DNA of 64,000 nt, from assembly GCA_963082975.1 (NCBI GenBank), contig OY720346.1, positions 77,554,767 through 77,618,766 of the forward strand, in the 5' to 3' direction. The notes below the pieces were generated by a model that worked only from the letters and a program-made list of their open reading frames with translations, searched no databases and had not been told where the DNA came from. Numbering within the stretch: the first letter of the stretch is position 1; each line of letters opens with the position of its first letter. A program made the translations under genes and the position numbers. Positions 55,241 through 64,000 of the stretch are shown piece by piece. The stretch comes from Labia minor (lineage: Eukaryota; Arthropoda; Insecta; Dermaptera; Spongiphoridae).

Positions 55241-55702
55241 AGAGAGAATCAGTGAATGAGAATGAGAGAGAGAGAGAGATCAAGTACAAAGGAAAAGTGA
55301 ATTTTCATTTGTATCTTCCTTTCATCTCTTTTTTCTCCCCCCACCCCACCCCTTTCTCTTTTATTAAATTTATAATTACATATTATACTTATCTATAGTT
55401 CATTCATTTATCTCTAAGAATAAATACACGAAATAATATTTTATTTTATTTTCTATTTATTTATTTATTATTATTTTATATACAATACTTATATAATATA
55501 CTCGTATATTTAAAAAAAAAAAAAAAAAAAAAAACATTTTTTTCAAAGGGGGATAATGCAATGCAAAAAGTTATCCTTGGAATCGAATGAAAGTATATTA
55601 TTTTCTCATTTGTTAGATATGTATTTTAATAAAGCAAGAGTTTTGTTGTTTTTTTAAAAAAAAAACAAAAAAACAATTGATTTATTTACATAAATAAATA
55701 TA
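55241..55702. other. AT-rich spacer with GA and A tracts
   Basis: GA repeat at 55263-55279, C-rich patch at 55336-55352, A run at 55512-55533. No gene. Confidence 0.55.
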
Positions 55703-56362
55703 TACGAGGTCTGCTCAAAAGAAAAGGTGAATTTTGAATTTTTGTGGGATGTGTACATTCGATTATCGAAATTTTTTTTTTTTTTTGATATGTTAGTACA
55801 CATATGTTTCTCATATGTTAACATTATCCGTCATTTTGGTTTAGTTGTTTGTGTTTTGACAACTGAAAAAGTTAGTCACGTTTTTTGGTCAAAAACAACA
55901 CTGAAATCATGCCTCAATCACCGTAATCATGCTGGATTTGGGTCACTGCAACTTTTTCCAAATCTCAAAACTGAAGAGACGACTGAAACGGGTGGAATTG
56001 TGGAAAAATAAATCATGGATCAAAAAAACAAAACAACAACGCTGTAATCATACCTCAACCACCGTATTCACCAGATTTGGCTCCCTGCGACTTTTTCTTA
56101 ATTCCAAATCTGAAGAGACGAATGAAAGGAAAGCGTTTTGTCACAATTGATGAGGTAAAGTCGGAATCGAAGAACGAGCTCATGGCCATACCGAAAAGCG
56201 CATTTCAGAAGTGCTTCGACAATTGGAAGAAGCGCTGGCATAAGTGCATTATATCTGAGAGGAATTACTTTGAAGGGGACTAAATGGATATTGATGAATA
56301 TAAATAAATAATTTTCGAAATAATTAAAAATTTACCTTTTCTTTTGAACAAATGTCGTGTAT
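55703..56362 (+). mobile_element. mariner-type element, internally rearranged
   Basis: Left end TACGAGGTCTGCTCAAAAGA; the right end reverse complement is TACACGACATTTGTTCAAAA. Both continue into AGAAAAGGTRAATTTT, so both termini are present with TA at the ends. The interior is scrambled. A decayed block similar to the VIMPQPPYSPDLAPC region (about 55890-55975) precedes a mid-transposase RIELWKNKSWI-like piece, then a better-preserved C-terminus. At about 660 bp it is half the usual 1.3 kb. Confidence 0.85.
56020..56283 (+). pseudogene. mariner transposase C-terminal domain
   Basis: An open C-terminal frame: NNAVIIPQPPYSPDLAPCDF, then KRFVTIDEVK, IPKSAFQKCF, WKKRWHKCI and a terminal EGD followed by TAA. 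The Asp in LAPCD corresponds to the third catalytic residue of DD34D mariners and is retained. The first two catalytic aspartates and the DNA-binding domain are not in frame, so the protein would be inactive. Confidence 0.85.
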
Positions 56363-56365
56363 AAC

Positions 56366-56639
56366 GTCCCGTTTTTCTTAGATTGTCCCGTTTTTAGGTG
56401 CTCTGTCCCAGGGTCCCGAAAAAGTCTTCGGGGCAGCCTATTGTCCCGTTATTTTAAATATTTAGGAGATTTCGTACTTTTTTCAAAATTTTTTCAATTT
56501 GGTTCTAAAAAAAAGGTCAAAAGTTTTCTGGACTAAGCTCTTGAACATTTCGTACTTTTTTCAAATTTTTTTCAATTTGGTTCTAAAAAAAAAAGGTAAA
56601 CCGTTAGTCCCAGAATATAGTCACCCTACCTATATATGA
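56366..56639. mobile_element. hAT-type 'TAGGGTGACCA' family copy, left end missing
   Basis: Matches the reverse complement of 58276-58522: GTCCCGTTTTTAGGTGCTCT, CTTCGGGGCAGCCTATTGTC. The right end is TATAGTCACCCTA. The left terminus abuts the mariner end and is absent. Confidence 0.7.
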
Positions 56640-57145
56640 GAGTGGATATTTTATAATTGAATTGATCATCCTTTAGGAAAATTATAAAATTGAGAAAATA
56701 AATTATTCTTATATGTCTTATTATGTATTTTAAAATTAAAAGGTATATACAAAATACCTATAACATTTAGTTTGTTATTTTAAAAAATAAAATTGAATAT
56801 TTAATTTTTATGAAAAATAAAGAGAATTTTTTTATTTATTATTATTGAATGCATGTAGTAAATGATATACGAGTTTGATTAACTAATTTAATGTAATTAA
56901 TTTTATATTCATTTAACAGAAACTTGTGTGATCGATCCCTCTAAAATTTGAGCAACCAAAAAATCAAATCAATTATTTATTTATTGTATATCATTTAAAA
57001 AAAATCTATTTTCTTTAATTTATTAAATATGTGCAAGTTGATTTTTGCTACTATCAAATTGATAAATTCTATAAGAAAATAATCATCAATTTTTTAGTTT
57101 TCAATTTCGAATCGAAAACCAATTTTGTCTGAAATTTTTAACAAA
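56640..57145. other. AT-rich spacer
   Basis: Nothing supported. Confidence 0.5.
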
Positions 57146-57560
57146 TCACCGATCTCGACATTTTATGGCGATCGAATTCCATTTAAATGTTTTATTAATA
57201 AACATCCAACCGGTGTAAAAAAAAAAAAGATGAGGAAAAGAGTTCAGGGGGAAGGGGGTGGGAGAAGGAGGAGGAGGAGGAGGGATGTGAATGTAGCAAA
57301 TATATAGTATATAATAATAAAATATCTTATTTATTTTCAATATCTGAAAATGAGAAAGTGAAGTCTCTTGGCCTTCTCGGCTTTTCGTATCGACCCTCTC
57401 TGGTTTAAGAGTGAATATTTTATGAGCAACAGCAGCAAATGGGGATCCCTGCAACCCCTTTGCAAACTCAAGAAGTACCATTGGTCTCGTCAAGAGCCCC
57501 TTAGTCACTCCAACTCGACCCAAGCCAATTTCAACTCTATAAAACCATCCTATCTAATAG
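57146..57560. other. Unique block, coding-like on the minus strand but unproven
   Basis: The part 57355-57545 is less AT-rich. Read on the minus strand it stays open for about 60 codons (GVTKGLLTRPMVLLEFAKGL, then HKIFTLKPERVDTKSREGQE) and then meets TTTCTCATTTTCAG, which resembles a splice acceptor. I recognise no family. A G/A-rich tract lies at 57246-57284. Could be an exon, an old transposon piece or non-coding DNA. Confidence 0.25.
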
Positions 57561-58267
57561 AGAAGAGAGAAAAAGAAATAGATTTTTAGGTTCAATGCTT
57601 AAAATAAACATATTCAGAGTGGAGTGGGGAATTGGAGACGACATTTTCTCATTTCCATTCTCATTTTTATAAAAATTATTATTAATTTAATAATGTTTGT
57701 AATGAATTTTCTTAAAATATTAATAGAAAGTTTGTTGAAAACAAATATTTTTTTTATTTTTCATTTCGATTGTCATACATCGAGTGTTGTTTTTATAGCA
57801 TAATTTTTTCAAATGATTCTAAACTGTCATGTGATTGATATTTAGTGTTTCTGCTTTTTCTTACCAGGATTGTTTTTATCATTAATTGTTAGATAATTCT
57901 GAGACTAGCAGATTAAAACAATGTGCTTCTTTGACATCGAAATTTTCAAAATAGAAACGAACAAACACTTTCAATCTTATCATTCTTAAAAATATGTTGG
58001 TATTATATTTCCTTTATTACGATTACTATAAAATCCATCACATAACATTTTGAATCAGATATTTCAATTATTTTCAGATCATTATAAATTTTTTCAATAG
58101 CTGAAATTTAAACCAATTTAAATTATCTTATATTTAATATTATTTTTTCTAGTTTATTTATTAATTGAACTTCCGGTGCTTTGCTGTAGAGATTGATTTT
58201 TTTTCTAACCTATGACAATATAAACAAGAAATGGGATCCAAAACAGATATTCAAGTTAACTAAAGAT
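57561..58267. other. AT-rich unique sequence
   Basis: No supported feature. Confidence 0.5.
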
Positions 58268-58275
58268 ATTTTAAA

Positions 58276-58522
58276 TAGGGTGACCATATTTCGAAAACAC
58301 CAATCCGGGAAATTTGTAAAAAATTTTACTTATTTTTTTTTTAGATCCATATTGAATGAAAAATCGAAAATAAGAGCCAAACTGATTGTAAGAAAACGTT
58401 CGTCGGAACTAAATATTTAAAAACCGGGACAATAGGCTATTCCGAAGACATTCTTCGGGACGGCGGGATAGAGCACCTAAAATCGGGACAATCCTGGAAA
58501 ACCGGGACGTTTGGTCACCCTA
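58276..58522. mobile_element. hAT-type miniature element 'TAGGGTGACCA' (247 bp)
   Basis: Ends TAGGGTGACCA and TGGTCACCCTA, an 11-bp perfect terminal inverted repeat. The exact 8-bp duplication ATTTTAAA lies at 58268-58275 and 58523-58530. The interior repeats CCGGGACAAT and GTCCCG-type motifs. Relatives lie at 56366-56639, 60403-60723 and 61568-61828. The 75-residue frame is accidental. Confidence 0.9.
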
Positions 58523-58530
58523 ATTTTAAA

Positions 58531-59214
58531 CCAACAACGAAGAATGTTAGGATTGGGTATTACTTACTCTATTTCCTTTCTGTAAAAATAATTTTATTTA
58601 CATTTTTAATATAATTTAATTACATATTTATTTACAATATTACAAGATTTACCAGTAAAAAGAGAAATCGATTTTTAAGTTGTTATCTCCATATTTTTAA
58701 TAAATTCTACTGTTTCTCTAACAATTCCTTTTTATATAATAAATTAACAATTCCAATTAAATAATTTATTTATATATTACATTACAATTATTATTATTAA
58801 TAATATAAACTATTTTTAATTGAATTAAATTAATTAAATTATTCAATTAAATTCAATAAAACAAATTAAGGAGGTCAATATATTATATAATATATTTTAA
58901 TTAAGAAATAAGAGCTATTTCACATTTTGAAATTATTAAAAATTTACTTCATAGTAGATTCTATTTCATCATTTTCAAATTCATACTATTAAATATTAAT
59001 AATACAGGCAAACCTCGTTAAATAATTTTAAATTAAACTTAATGACTAAGAGTATATAACAAATAAAAAATATTGTTATTCTTAAAACTAAAATTGTCTA
59101 TTTACTCTAATTAATGTTTATAAAAATAAAGTTTTTTTTTTGAATAAATTTAAATTTCTAATTTATTAATTTAAAACACAAGAAAACATAAAAAAGTATA
59201 TTAAAAAAAATCCA
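58531..59214. other. AT-rich unique sequence
   Basis: The piece 58850-59020 ('AAACAAATTAAGGAGGT', TTCATACTATTAAATATTAA) repeats sequence at about 1745-1855, inside the hAT-type element at 1467. It is a dispersed repeat of unknown type, about 170 bp. Confidence 0.45.
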
Positions 59215-59430
59215 AATCCTCTTGGAAAGAAATATATGCTGCGGGTGGACTCCTGAGGTAGATGATGACGCTATCGGTGGAAAGGCTCTCCGTAGATCGG
59301 TTTCGGAGGAGATATCTTTAGATGCCAGAGAAATCCCCACTTTGAGCCATATAATATGACTTCGATTAACCAATCATCGGGTTAGAAAGGATCGGATGAT
59401 CCTGACCAAAATTTCTGCTAAGACTAAAAA
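59215..59430 (-). other. Unidentified less AT-rich patch, open on the minus strand
   Basis: The minus frame reads WLKVGISLASKDISSETDLR then SGVHPQHIFLSKRIWIFF for about 70 codons. Base composition is clearly more balanced than its surroundings. I recognise no domain. It could be a fragment of a mobile-element ORF or a degenerate exon. Confidence 0.25.
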
Positions 59431-59587
59431 TTAGGAAATAAAAAAAAAACATAAAAAAAACTTTTTAAAAACACGTTTTTATTTAAATGCACTAAAAAGG
59501 AGAAAATAATTTCACCACAATTTCCTTACAATTAATCATATTTTAAAAAATGAAAGCGTGGGCGCCAAACATGCAGGGAAATCCTTA

Positions 59588-59830
59588 AATACAAAATATT
59601 ATAAATATAAATAAAATTAAATTACCAAATATATATTATGTTATATCCACAGGCCATACTTTTCTGTCTTTCAGTGCATTAATCCGTACGTTTAAGGACT
59701 GTATGTTTCATGACTATTTTTTTAATTTATGTTCTTTTAAATTATTTGAACGGCGACTTGGTGAACCAGGTATTAATATTATCAGCCAAACCCGTTAATA
59801 AGGAATATTTTTTTTTAATGACCGAGCGGC
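59588..59830. mobile_element. HINE-like family D, copy 2
   Basis: Roughly 90% identical by eye to 19863-20100, including CGTACGTTTAAG, GGCGACTTGGTGAACCAGG and AATGACCGAGCGG. It lacks the left half seen in copy 1. Confidence 0.55.
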
Positions 59831-60402
59831 AGTATAAATGGAATAGAAGATATTTATTTCGAAAAATCGTTTGAAAGGTCCATATATATTCAAATATGTA
59901 GATATATGTAGTTATAGATTGTATATTATTGATTATTTTTACTATTAATTAATTGTAATTTTAATTTTTTTTATTTTACAGGTACGTACGTCTCTATGCA
60001 TTTGGGAGATAAATCAAGAAAACACATTTGACACGGATTGGTAAGATAGAGATAAGATGAATAACAACTTCATTTCATGGAGTTTAATCTTAAAAATTGC
60101 ATCCCATACTCGTAGTAGATAAAAGGTTTTTTTTTGACGTTTTTGATTTTGAAATTGTGATTGAATATATATATATTTTAGAGAGAGAGAGAGAGAGAGA
60201 GATAAAGAGAAAAGAAAAAATCAAATATTTTCTCAATAAAGTCCTGCTTCTAATTCTGTTTGCTTTCACTTGAACTAAAGATTTTGATCTCATATACTAA
60301 CAAAGAACAATATTTAAAAATAAATTCGTTTAGTAAATACTATAAATTTTATAATATATAATAATTAATAAATTAAAAAAATATTATTAAATACATTAAA
60401 CT
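59831..60402. other. AT-rich spacer
   Basis: A GA repeat lies at 60180-60201. TTTTACAG|GTACGTACGTC at about 59978 looks like adjacent splice-type signals but no exon follows. Confidence 0.45.
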
Positions 60403-60723
60403 CAGGTGACCAATCGACTTCCTTTAGGGACAACAGTCCTCCTTTTGTAAGTGTCCTCCTTTTTTATATCTGTCCCGTTTTTGGAAATATTTAGGACATT
60501 TCGTACTTTTTTTCAAAGTTTTTTCAATGTTTCTTAAAAAAAAAGCTCAACCGTTTTTTGGACTAAGCTTTTGAACATTTTGTACTTTTTTCAAAATTTT
60601 TTCAATTTCTCTCTAAAAAAAGATCAAACGTTTTTTGGTATAAGCTTTTGAATATTCCCGAATTTTTTTCTAAAAAAAGGGTAAAATGTCCTGATTTGGT
60701 GTTTTCAAAAAATGGTCACCTTA
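60403..60723. mobile_element. hAT-type 'AGGTGACCA' family copy
   Basis: Starts CAGGTGACCAATCG and ends AATGGTCACCTTA. The flanks ATTAAACT (60395-60402) and ATTAAAGG (60724-60731) agree at 6 of 8. The interior (GTGTCCTCCTTTT, ATATTTAGGACATTTCGTAC) is shared with 61568-61828. Confidence 0.75.
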
Positions 60724-60731
60724 ATTAAAGG

Positions 60732-61567
60732 CGAAATATAATTAATGAAATAATTATATCAAAGTAAACATAAAATTATTATTGTTTTTTTATTTTAATT
60801 TCATTAAAGATTCATGATTTTATTTTTAAAAAAATATTTTATATAATATTAAATTAATATGCATTCTTTTCCTATTTTTTAATAATTTTTTATATTATGA
60901 TATAATATCACAATCTTAATATTATATTTTTATACATATTATAATTGAATAATTTTTATTTTCATGACCAAAATTATATATATATATATATAAGTTATAT
61001 ATGTATAAAAGAAATTTGATATTAAAATGAGATATTTTTATGATTAATCTTCTATATAATAAAATTATATTTGATCATGCAATTTTTTTTTTTTTTTAAT
61101 AATATTTTATACAAGATTTTTGTAATTTTTCTAGAGTGAGATTTAATATGATAATTTTATTTAATATTAATTATTTATTATAAAATAAAATAATAATAAT
61201 TATAATAATAATAGACTAGAAGATAATGAATGGAATTATTTTATTCTCAGTGCAGAAATATTTTTTTATTAAATCATTTATTTGCATTATATTGACATTT
61301 TTATCCTAAATAAAATTAATAATAATTTTTAATACATTTAATTTATGCCAGCAAAATAAATTAAAATAATTAATCATTACTTATATTTTATCAGTCATTA
61401 ATCATTAATGAATGTTTGTTGAATAGAGCAATCTTTCTGGGGGTACCGTCGGCCTCATAAACTATTGTGTATGGTTATAAAAAATAATAATTTTTCATAA
61501 TTTAAAATTTCTATAAAGATATATATATATATATATTAATATATATATATATATATATATTATTATA
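60732..61567. other. AT-rich spacer
   Basis: TA tracts lie at about 60976-60992 and 61519-61561. No gene. Confidence 0.5.
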
Positions 61568-61828
61568 CCAACCGTCCTCTATTTGTATGCTCTGTCCTCT
61601 TTTTGTAAGTGTCCTCCTTTTTGATATGACCCGTTTTTTGAAATATTTAGGACATTTCGTACTTTTTTTTCAAAATTTTATCAATTTGTCTCTTTAAAAA
61701 AAAGCTCAACCGTTTTCTGGACTAAGCTTTTGAACATTTCCGAATTTTTTCCAAAATTTTTTTCAATTTGGTTTCAGAGGGGTAAAGTGTCCTGATTTGG
61801 TGTTTTCATAAAATGGTCACCTTAATGT
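61568..61828. mobile_element. hAT-type 'AGGTGACCA' family copy 2, left end decayed
   Basis: Right end AAATGGTCACCTTA. The body GTAAGTGTCCTCCTTTTT and ATATTTAGGACATTTCGTAC matches 60403-60723. The left terminus is eroded next to a TA tract. Confidence 0.7.
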
Positions 61829-61835
61829 ATATGAA

Positions 61836-62773
61836 TATGAGGTCTGTTCAAAGTAAAGGTGAATTTTGAATTTTCTCAGAATGTATACATTCGATTATAG
61901 AAATTTTCTTGTTATGTTGGTACACATAGGTTTCTCATATGTTGACATTAGTTTGTTTTTGACACTTGAAAAAGTTACTCATGTTCTTCGATTTTTTAAA
62001 GAATCTGTATTAAATTTTGCGTTAAAAATGAAATAGAGTCCTCTCGCACTTAAATTGTTATGCAACGTTGTGCGTGAAGCAATACGCCTCAAACGATTGG
62101 AATTGTGGAAAAACAAATCATAGATTCTTCTACACGATAATGCACCAGCTCGCACATCATTGCTTTTTCGTGATGTTTTTGCCAAAAACAACACTGTAAT
62201 CATGCCTAAACCACCATATTCACGAGATTTGCCTCCCTGCGACTTTCTTCTATTCCCAAAACTGAAGAGACCAATGAAAAGAAAGCGTTTTGTCACAATC
62301 GATGAGATAAAGTAGGAATCGAAGAACGAACTGAAGGCCATACCGAAAAGCCCATTTCAGAAATGATAGGACCACAGACCATCTATAAGACTAGTAAACT
62401 CTATTGTCTTTGCTGAAACAAAGTTTTTGGCGCCACCATGCGAGTGCAGACAGTAACTAATTGAAAAAAATCGGACTTGTGTGTGTGTGTTTTTGCCTGG
62501 TTTTTGCATACAGAGTTATCGGTTATGCGCCTGCAGCGCTTCTTAGCGGTGCAACAATGAGACATCATATTAAAAAAAATATTGGTTTCAGACATTTCTA
62601 AGGAGTTGGGGGGCCCTGGAAAAGACGATTGGAAGAAGCACTGGCATAAGTGCATTATATCTGAGGGGAATTACTTTGAAAGGGACAAAATGGATATATT
62701 GATGAATATAAATAAATAAATACTTTTCGAAATAATTAAAAATTTATCTTTTCTTTTGAACAAACCTCGTTTA
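61836..62773 (+). mobile_element. mariner-type element with foreign insertion
   Basis: Left end ATGAGGTCTGTTCAAAGTAA; the right end reverse complement begins AACGAGGTTTGTTCAAAAGA. Coding remnants on the plus strand (about 62095-62365) include HDNAPARTSLLFRDVFAKNN, a VIMPKPPYSRDLPPCDF-like block and RFVTIDEIK followed by an in-frame stop. Both the HDNA Asp and the PPCD Asp are retained. The conserved IPKSxFQK/WKK region is split by about 260 bp of unrelated DNA (62365-62625). Most of the N-terminal coding region is deleted. Confidence 0.85.
62095..62365 (+). pseudogene. mariner transposase catalytic-domain remnant
   Basis: One frame runs from the LWKNKS-like region through HDNAPAR (second catalytic Asp) and LPPCDF (third) to IPKSPFQK, with a stop at DEIK*. 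Spacing of the two aspartates is compatible with DD34D. The coding region is broken and truncated upstream, so it is inactive. The long minus-strand frame across the same region is a shadow. Confidence 0.8.
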
Positions 62774-63008
62774 TCTATAATTTTAAATTTATGATTTTTG
62801 ACAATCTTTCTGTAATTTTTGATTAATTAATAAAAATATAATATTATTATTTTCCTTCTACCATGTAAATTTATTAAAATTTAATAAATTTACAAAAATG
62901 ATATATGTGTTTATTTAAAAAAAACAATATTATATTCTTGATATCGAAAATTAATTAAAATTTAAAAAAATATTTCAATTGTTAGTTGTTAGTTGAAATA
63001 ATCTTTAA

Positions 63009-63338
63009 ATAAGTTGACCTGTGGCCAGGTCTGAACCGACCGACAGTTTGAAATAAATTAATTTCCAGCTACAGAAACAATTTCAAATAATTTTAATATA
63101 TCTATTAATGTAATAAAAAACAGATATGGATATAACATAAATATTTTTAATTTTATTTTATTTAGAATATATATGTAAAACCAGGCTGTGACGTCATGAA
63201 TGGCTGGATGACGTCATATAATTTTAAATTAAGAAAAAAACTAATAAAGATGATTTTTCTCGAAGATAAAACAAATACAAAGTGAATGATTCGTGATAAT
63301 ATGTAAAAAAATCTCCTCGTGTGAAATTTGGTGTGAAA
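63009..63338 (-). mobile_element. HINE-A copy, cut by the assembly gap
   Basis: Starts with the hairpin end (TAAGTTGACCTGTGGCCAGG) and CCGACCGACAG. Paired TGACGTCA lie at 63189-63196 and 63209-63216. The sequence ends at GAAATTTGGTGTGAAA where the gap begins. Confidence 0.75.
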
Positions 63339-63538
63339 NNNNNNNNNNNNNNNNNNNNNNNNNNNNNNNNNNNNNNNNNNNNNNNNNNNNNNNNNNNNNN
63401 NNNNNNNNNNNNNNNNNNNNNNNNNNNNNNNNNNNNNNNNNNNNNNNNNNNNNNNNNNNNNNNNNNNNNNNNNNNNNNNNNNNNNNNNNNNNNNNNNNNN
63501 NNNNNNNNNNNNNNNNNNNNNNNNNNNNNNNNNNNNNN
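63339..63538. other. Assembly gap (200 N)
   Basis: Exactly 200 N, a size typical of an arbitrary scaffolding gap, so true distance is unknown. Frames spanning it are meaningless. Confidence 0.99.
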
Positions 63539-64000
63539 AGAAATAAATAAGAATGATATATAATTCATAAATTTTATATTTGTATTTAAAAAAGTAGCAT
63601 TTTCGCTAAAATCTTAATGAAAAATGTCGTTTTTTCTATGAAATCCACGAAAATAATTGAGATATCGATGAAATTTGAATTTATTCGTGTTTAGAATAAG
63701 AAATAAATAAGAATGATATATAATTCATAAATTTTATATTTGTATTTAAAAAAGTAGCATTTTCGCTAAAATCTTAATGAAAAATGTCGTTTTTTCTATG
63801 AAATCCACGAAAATAATTGAGATATCGCTGAAATTTGAATTTATTCGTGTTTAGAATAAGAAATAAATAAGAATGATATATAATTCATAAATTTTATATT
63901 TGTATTTAAAAAAGTAGCATTTTCGCTAAAATCTTAATGAAAAATGTCGTTTTTTCTATGAAATCCACGAAAATAATTGAGATATCGATGAAATTTGAAT
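63539..64000. repeat. 160-bp satellite array (2.9 copies, runs off the window)
   Basis: The landmark AAATAAATAAGAATGATATA recurs at 63541, 63701 and 63861, an exact 160-bp period. By eye the copies are almost identical: GATATCGATG at 63661 and 63981 versus GATATCGCTG at 63821. Each unit contains AAAATGTCGTTTTTTCTATG and ATCCACGAAAATAATTGAG. High identity implies recent homogenisation. Confidence 0.95.

Noticed and set aside
63293-63568. Frames across the N gap
   Set aside because: Unknown bases; no meaning.

Overview
The window is a repeat-dense, AT-rich (by eye about three quarters A+T) piece of an animal nuclear genome. A Penelope-like element with a GIY-YIG endonuclease, decayed mariners, hAT-type miniature elements, Helentron/DINE-1-like elements (called HINE here) and a tRNA-headed SINE together suggest an arthropod. 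That placement is inference; species and phylum are not proven. I find no intact cellular protein-coding gene, no rRNA or tRNA gene and no CRISPR array. Almost all short reading frames are chance frames or lie inside repeats.

Layout. 1-6.4 kb: HINE-A, a hAT-type element, a mariner remnant, pogo-like pieces, a non-LTR 3' end and the first long-TIR foldback element. 6.7-16.6 kb: three SINEs, HINE-A, HINE-B, a small hAT element, a hAT element split by HINE-B, and a second foldback element. 16.6-24.6 kb: a GGCCGC-rich hAT element, a GC-richer unique block (20.57-21.14 kb), a third foldback element, and a three-level nest (HINE-A in HINE-C in a hAT element with an exact 8-bp duplication). 25-34 kb: SINE, an inverted pair of HINE-A2 copies, a second unique block, a mariner deletion derivative, HINE-B and hAT elements. 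34.0-37.2 kb: a HINE-B copy split by a 2.7-kb non-coding insertion with LTR-type ends. 38-45 kb: HINE-A, several HINE-B copies, hAT elements and a G-quadruplex-type tract. 45.2-47.8 kb: a head-to-head inverted pair of Penelope-like copies, the only long open frames here. 48-63 kb: SINEs, a pogo-like element carrying two later insertions, more HINE, hAT and mariner copies. 63.3 kb to the end: a 200-N gap, then a 160-bp satellite array.

How the parts relate. The elements form a readable insertion record, because uninterrupted sister copies in the same window serve as empty sites. This lets me define target duplications for the Penelope pair (12 bp), the LTR-type insertion (5 bp) and many hAT elements (8 bp), and the T|T insertion of HINE-B. 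The most noteworthy items are the Penelope inverted dimer that appears to have entered as one unit, three HINE families sharing one architecture with different sequences, the coding-free LTR-type insertion with two internal tandem arrays, and the long-TIR foldback family.
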